Shown here: piece after piece, positions 5,931 through 9,450 of the stretch | Layout of the letters: every line of letters begins with the position of its first letter | How positions within the stretch are numbered: the stretch's first letter is position 1 | Source: Glaciecola sp047637355 | GTDB taxonomy: Bacteria > Pseudomonadota > Gammaproteobacteria > Enterobacterales > Alteromonadaceae | Assembly (NCBI GenBank): GCA_047637355.1 | Contig: JBLIKA010000124.1 | Coordinates: forward strand, 1 to 9,450 | Reading direction: 5' to 3' | DNA length: 9,450 nt | Notes under the pieces: model-generated | What the model was told of the DNA's origin: nothing | The model's input: only the letters and a program-made list of their open reading frames with translations | Database searches by the model: none | Position numbers and translations under genes: made by a program

Positions 5931-6557
5931 ATGTCAATAAACTATGTACAACTTTTGCCCCAACATTTTGATGCAGTTATTGCTTTAGGTAATAAAGTGC
6001 ATGGTGATAATTATCTAGATGAAAATAGTTTAGCTGATTTGTATCAACGCAGTTGGTCAGACAATATTAATGCTAGTTGGGTTGCTGTGCGTTCCCCAGA
6101 TGAGGCCGATCAGCACAATGTTACCTCAGTAAGAAATACGCCAGACGGTTATTTGATTGGCTTTCGCCTTACCATCGCCGTTAGTCAATGGTTGCCCGAT
6201 AAGTGGTGTTCGCCGCTACTTTGGGAGATCCCTAAAGAGAAAATTTGTTACTTCAAATGCAATACGGTGGATACTGAAATGAGGGGACTTGGTATAGGCT
6301 CCACCTTATTGAAAAAATCAATTGTTACCTCGAAGCAGCAGGGGGCGCTGGCAGGAGTCGCTCATATTTGGCTAGCTAGTCCTGGTAACTCTGCTTTTAG
6401 TTATTTTAAAGCTTGTGGGGGTGAATTAGTCAAAGAACATGCAAATAGATGGCAGCAATACAGTATTGAAGATAGCTACGACTGCCCTGTCTGTGGTGTT
6501 TTATGTCAATGTACGGCGGCTGAAATGATACTGCGATTTAATGAATTAGGTGACTAA
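5931..6557 (+). CDS. GNAT-family N-acetyltransferase with C-terminal Cys cluster
   Basis: This 208-residue protein has the GNAT acetyl-CoA motif A, EMRGLGIGSTLLKKS (116-130, with R/QxxGxG as RGLGIG 118-123), preceded by a beta strand YFKCNTVD. An N-terminal strand/helix (VQLLPQHFDAVIALG) is typical of the fold. The unusual part is the C-terminus, CPVCGVLCQC (185-194). Its four Cys in CxxCxxxCxC spacing could bind zinc or another metal, or form a small knuckle; this is not a standard GNAT element. The start has no visible Shine-Dalgarno, but the N-terminus fits the fold. The stop overlaps the start of the FAD oxidoreductase by one base, so both are probably made together and may act on one substrate. 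The acceptor amine is unknown. Confidence 0.85.
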   Translation: MSINYVQLLPQHFDAVIALGNKVHGDNYLDENSLADLYQRSWSDNINASWVAVRSPDEADQHNVTSVRNTPDGYLIGFRLTIAVSQWLPDKWCSPLLWEIPKEKICYFKCNTVDTEMRGLGIGSTLLKKSIVTSKQQGALAGVAHIWLASPGNSAFSYFKACGGELVKEHANRWQQYSIEDSYDCPVCGVLCQCTAAEMILRFNELGD

Positions 6558-7894
6558 TGTACGATCCACTTATTGACGATACTCCACCAAGCGACCAACA
6601 TCAGCCTGATAGTTTTTGGGCGTCAGGTAAAGATTCTGTCCGATATTCGTCACTTGTTGGCGAACATAAAACTGATGTTGTGATCATTGGTGCTGGTTAT
6701 ACCGGTTTATCATGTGCTCTGCACTTAGCTCAAGAACACGGAGTACAATGCACTGTTATTGAGGCTAACCAACCTGGTTGGGGTTGCAGTGGCCGCAATG
6801 GCGGCTTTGTGCTGCCAGGGACGGGGAGGCTAAGTGTTCAACAAATGCGAAAACGCTGGGGAAAACCAGTAAGCCAAGCTATATATGCCGAATACCTCAA
6901 TTCAATTGATACGGTTTCTCAGTTAATAGATGAAGGAATTGATTGCGAACGAACTGCAGGTGGTTATTTAAAGTTGGCCCATAAGCCATCTTTAGTAAGC
7001 GCACTTCACCATCAAGCAAATGAGTTGGCTGTGGATTATGGTGATTCAATATTGTCACTTTCAGCAGATGAAATTTCTACAACATATTTATCGGGAACAC
7101 GATCCTACGGCGGTATTTACTACCCTAATGCGTTTGGTATAAACCCCTGGTTGTTTTGCCAAGGTGTCGCAACAAAGGCAGCAGACGCAGGCGCGAATAT
7201 CTGCGGAAATAGCGCAGTGATAGATTGCCAAAAAATTAATGAAAAGCATGTATTAAGAACTAAGTCGGGTTCAATTACGGCGAATACACTCATCGTTGCG
7301 ACTAATGGGTATGGTCAACGCAATTTATATGAGGGGTTAAAAGATCGCACTTTCCCAGTTATATCTAGCATTATTGTGACCGATCCCTTAACTCCTCAAC
7401 AACTTCTAGATGTTGGGATGTCGGAGGGCTTAATGGTGATGGATACAAGACCCTTAAAATACTACTATCGCATACTCCCTGACAACCGTTTGTTATTCGG
7501 AGGTAGAGGAGCGATTGAAGGAAGGCACGCGAATAACACTAAGTACCAAAAAGCACTAAAGAATGGTCTTTTGGCAACGTTCCCTAGTTTACATCAGATT
7601 AGTATAAGTGCCTTTTGGAGCGGGTGGGTAAGCGTTTCCTTAGATGATTATCCGCGCGTTTATAATGATCAACAGAACAAAACGTTGTACAGCAGTGGTT
7701 ATTGTGGCGCAGGGTTAGCTTTTTCTATTCAAGCGGGAAAACGCCTGGCGCAATTGCACTGTGCTCCAGACAAATTGCCTGACCTTCCGTTTTGGCAATC
7801 ACCGCTCAAACAATTCCCTTTCGCTCTAGCTCGACGACCGGCTTTAAAAACCTTTTACGCTTGGGAGGCACTTAAACGAAAAGTAGGAATATAA
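6557..7894 (+). CDS. FAD-dependent oxidoreductase of the DAO superfamily (PuuB/OrdL-like)
   Basis: This 445-residue flavoprotein has an N-terminal Rossmann FAD-binding motif, DVVIIGAGYTGLSCALHLA (GxGxxG at 45-50), with the ribose-binding acid E69 in VIEANQPGWGCSGRNGG. The SGRNGG segment (78-83) is characteristic of gamma-glutamylputrescine oxidase and related amine or amino-acid oxidases. The C-terminal GYCGAGLAFSIQAGKRLA (381-398) is the second FAD contact of the DAO fold. It probably oxidises a secondary amine or amino acid, with release of aldehyde and peroxide or electron transfer. No puuA, puuC or puuD genes are nearby, so a putrescine role is not supported. The start is coupled to the acetyltransferase through TAATG, with AGGTGA just upstream. 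The family call is firm; the substrate is not known. Confidence 0.88.
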   Translation: MYDPLIDDTPPSDQHQPDSFWASGKDSVRYSSLVGEHKTDVVIIGAGYTGLSCALHLAQEHGVQCTVIEANQPGWGCSGRNGGFVLPGTGRLSVQQMRKRWGKPVSQAIYAEYLNSIDTVSQLIDEGIDCERTAGGYLKLAHKPSLVSALHHQANELAVDYGDSILSLSADEISTTYLSGTRSYGGIYYPNAFGINPWLFCQGVATKAADAGANICGNSAVIDCQKINEKHVLRTKSGSITANTLIVATNGYGQRNLYEGLKDRTFPVISSIIVTDPLTPQQLLDVGMSEGLMVMDTRPLKYYYRILPDNRLLFGGRGAIEGRHANNTKYQKALKNGLLATFPSLHQISISAFWSGWVSVSLDDYPRVYNDQQNKTLYSSGYCGAGLAFSIQAGKRLAQLHCAPDKLPDLPFWQSPLKQFPFALARRPALKTFYAWEALKRKVGI

Positions 7895-8006
7895 ACGCTA
7901 TTGATGACGCGTGTATGGTATCTAATGGTTATGCTAACAAGGCCACGTTAATTTAATGACGCTTAAGATCAGGCCCATAAAAAATGAATAGGGGGCTAGA
8001 GCAGAG

Positions 8007-8525
8007 CTAAGGTTGTGTTTGTAACTCCATATCTATATGCATAATGCCATCCTCATCATAGGGTTCACTAAACGGTGTAAAGCCTAATTGCGTATAAAAT
8101 GTCTGTAAATAAACCTGAGCACCGATTTGAATAGTTCTATCAGGCCAATGCTGTTTACAAATATTAATTGCCTCCAACATTACTAATTTTGCGAGCCCAT
8201 GACCTCTCTCCGATGATGCCACTGCCACACGACCAATACTCGGACCGTTATATGAGATACCAGGTGCTAGACATCTTGCGTAAGCAATGACCTTGTTTAC
8301 CGATTCTGTTTGGCCATTTAGTAAAGGACCCGGCGTAGTTTCAACTAACAGGTGCAGTGTATTCGAGTGGATGTCTTTGTCGTCTAAATCTGGATATACA
8401 CAGTTTTGCTCTACCACAAAAACATCACTGCGAAGTTTCAAAGCACTGTATAGTGAAAAATTAGATAGTTCCGCAAATTGGTAACTACTGAAAGAGGGCG
8501 CAATCGTGTATTTGAAAGTGTTCAA
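8007..8525 (-). CDS. elaA: ElaA-type GNAT acetyltransferase
   Basis: The protein resembles E. coli ElaA along its length. It shares LRSDVFVVEQNCVYPDLDDKD (31-51), an AYARCL strand, IGRVAVASSERGHGLAKLVM with motif A RGHGLA (107-112), and the C-terminal WPDRTIQIGAQVYLQTFYTQLGF followed by EDGIMHIDM. ElaA is a cytoplasmic GNAT protein of uncertain substrate. The only in-frame initiator is TTG at 8525. It has a poorly placed AAAGG about 12 bases upstream, and the N-terminus is some 8 residues longer than in E. coli. An ATG at 8536 is in another frame and stops after four codons. There is also a polar insert at about 62-76 before the AYAR strand. It is a single gene, convergent with the FAD oxidoreductase; no clear terminator lies in the 112 bases between them. 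Confidence 0.85.
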   Translation of the reverse strand: MNTFKYTIAPSFSSYQFAELSNFSLYSALKLRSDVFVVEQNCVYPDLDDKDIHSNTLHLLVETTPGPLLNGQTESVNKVIAYARCLAPGISYNGPSIGRVAVASSERGHGLAKLVMLEAINICKQHWPDRTIQIGAQVYLQTFYTQLGFTPFSEPYDEDGIMHIDMELQTQP

Positions 8526-8590
8526 TCTTCTATCATGCCTTTAACTGTTTAGTATTTCGACATCACTCTAGCTGAACATTTGACTAACTT

Positions 8591-8610
8591 CTACTTTTCT
8601 ATACAAGTAG
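8591..8610. repeat. Short inverted repeat upstream of elaA
   Basis: CTACTT (8591-8596) and AAGTAG (8605-8610) are perfect 6-base arms around an 8-base centre. It lies about 65 bases upstream of the elaA start and 55 bases downstream of the cytochrome gene's stop. It could be an operator half-site pair or a weak hairpin; there is no T-run. The rest of this 140-base gap shows no clear promoter. Confidence 0.3.
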
Positions 8611-8665
8611 CAACACAAACTGTTTTTCGGGGTCTTTTATAACTAATCGGAGTTTGAAATTCGCG

Positions 8666-9133
8666 TTATCTATTTACCTTATGACAATTGGTGCATCCCC
8701 CAGCAACTTTACCCGCAAAATAATAACGAGGTTGTGCAAAAGAAGCCGCAACCTTTGCACTATCAACCTTACTCGTAAAGTCTTGCATATAGTCCTCCAT
8801 AAACGGATGGTTTGCACCTTCGCTGCCGGTTTTTAGTCTGTTAGCAATAGATCCTATGCCTCTAAGCGCGGTTAGTACTTCTTCGCGTTGTAATTCTATT
8901 TCAGTTGGAGTGTCACCATACGGTTTAGTCAAAGCTTCTTCGAGTAAGCTCATTTGCTGTGCCAATTTACCCATATCTGAGCGCAAAACAGCTTGTTCAG
9001 TATATTTAAAATCAGGAGCATAAGTCACTTTGCGCATCGAAGCCGCAAATTGATTGCTACATCCCGCTAAGACTATTGCGCTAGTTGCTGCAATAAAAAC
9101 GATTTTACATAACGATATTTTTGAGTTACTCAT
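8666..9133 (-). CDS. Cytochrome c'-like lipoprotein
   Basis: From the ATG at 9133 this is 155 residues. A signal peptide ends in the lipobox LAGC (Cys at 25), so the mature protein should be lipid-anchored and face the periplasm. The body is mostly helical-looking (about 45-130). It ends in a single c-type haem site, GCTNCHKVNR (CxxCH at 147-151). A four-helix-sized protein with the haem motif at the extreme C-terminus matches the cytochrome c' (PF01322) layout, although members are usually soluble rather than lipoproteins. A gas-binding or electron-transfer role is possible but not shown. Start choice: AAGGA lies 10 bases before the ATG; in-frame GTG codons at 9139 and 9151 are alternatives. 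It lies 37 bases after the YdcH-like gene on the same strand, so an operon is likely. Confidence 0.75.
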   Translation of the reverse strand: MSNSKISLCKIVFIAATSAIVLAGCSNQFAASMRKVTYAPDFKYTEQAVLRSDMGKLAQQMSLLEEALTKPYGDTPTEIELQREEVLTALRGIGSIANRLKTGSEGANHPFMEDYMQDFTSKVDSAKVAASFAQPRYYFAGKVAGGCTNCHKVNR

Positions 9134-9170
9134 ACTCACAAATTCCTTCACAATGAGTCTAAATTGGAGT

Positions 9171-9422
9171 TTAAAGTGCTAGTTCAGTTTTTTGAATGAT
9201 ACTAAATAGTTCGTCTTTAAGATAAAGTCGACTTTTCTTCAATGACTCTAAATAATCATCGTCAACAGGTGAGTTGTTTTCTTCAATATGATGCAGTTCG
9301 CTGTCTACTTCATGATAGTTATCAGACAACTTGGTGAAATGTGCATCATGCATTTTCAAGTGTCGAATTGTATGGTGATGATCTGGGAATTCATTCAGTA
9401 ATGTGTGCTTGCCTAATTGCAT
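9171..9422 (-). CDS. YdcH-like small helical protein (DUF465)
   Basis: This 83-residue protein has the DUF465/YdcH pattern. A first helix has an H-x-x-H-D-x-H-like core (LKMHDAHFTKLSDNYHEVDSEL, 22-43). A turn with acidic residues follows, then a second helix ending in KKSRLYLKDELFSIIQK, equivalent to the KxxLxLKDE signature of E. coli YdcH. Such proteins form a helical hairpin or coiled coil, and their cellular role is unknown. The N-terminal part has a run of His (DHHHTIRH). The ATG is supported by AGGA eight bases upstream; the remaining 28 bases to the window edge hold only this site. It precedes the cytochrome c'-like gene with no terminator between them. Confidence 0.85.
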   Translation of the reverse strand: MQLGKHTLLNEFPDHHHTIRHLKMHDAHFTKLSDNYHEVDSELHHIEENNSPVDDDYLESLKKSRLYLKDELFSIIQKTELAL

Positions 9423-9450
9423 AATGATTATCCTATATTGACATTGTGTA

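Noticed and set aside
6557..7894. Assignment of the FAD oxidoreductase as PuuB of the putrescine pathway
   Set aside because: The family resemblance is real, but none of the other putrescine-utilisation genes are present, so the symbol would be over-specific.
7895..8006. Bidirectional terminator between the convergent FAD oxidoreductase and elaA genes
   Set aside because: Only short partial repeats (ATGACGC twice) and a small GGCC element are seen; no stem with a T-tract could be built.

Overview
The window looks like chromosomal DNA of a marine-type gammaproteobacterium, probably in or near the Alteromonadales (Colwellia/Thalassotalea-like). This is an inference from moderately AT-rich DNA, long-form HisG, a his operon with E. 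coli-type order (hisL-hisG-hisD-hisC-hisB), an ElaA homologue and a YdcH-like protein. The genus cannot be fixed from the sequence alone. No mobile element, CRISPR array, tRNA or rRNA was seen.

Positions 1-3902 (minus strand) hold the start of a histidine biosynthesis operon. Reading from right to left there is a promoter with a perfect TATAAT, a 14-residue leader peptide with three consecutive His codons, a set of mutually exclusive RNA hairpins ending in an intrinsic terminator (an attenuator), and then hisG, hisD, hisC and the first 16 codons of hisB. The genes are 1 to 5 bases apart, so they are surely co-transcribed. hisB and any further his genes continue off the left edge.

Positions 4031-4870 (minus) encode an exported thioredoxin-fold protein whose active-site motif has only one Cys (WCHDS). 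It is divergent from a two-gene unit at 5002-5781 (plus) encoding a 75-residue protein and a 182-residue protein with two membrane segments. Neither is recognised; the second ends in an in-frame 9-base tandem repeat.

Positions 5931-7894 (plus) are a translationally coupled pair: a GNAT-family acetyltransferase with an unusual C-terminal Cys cluster, then an FAD-dependent amine-oxidase-like protein of the DAO/PuuB/OrdL type. They overlap by one base and probably act on the same small amine or amino acid, but the substrate is unknown.

Positions 8007-9422 (minus) hold an ElaA-type GNAT protein, a lipoprotein with a C-terminal CxxCH haem site resembling cytochrome c', and a small YdcH-like (DUF465) helical protein. 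The last two probably form a short operon.

The most informative non-coding element is the his attenuator, for which a complete alternative-pairing scheme can be read from the bases. The best candidate for something undescribed is the GNAT/FAD-oxidoreductase pair, followed by the small membrane-protein pair at 5002-5781.
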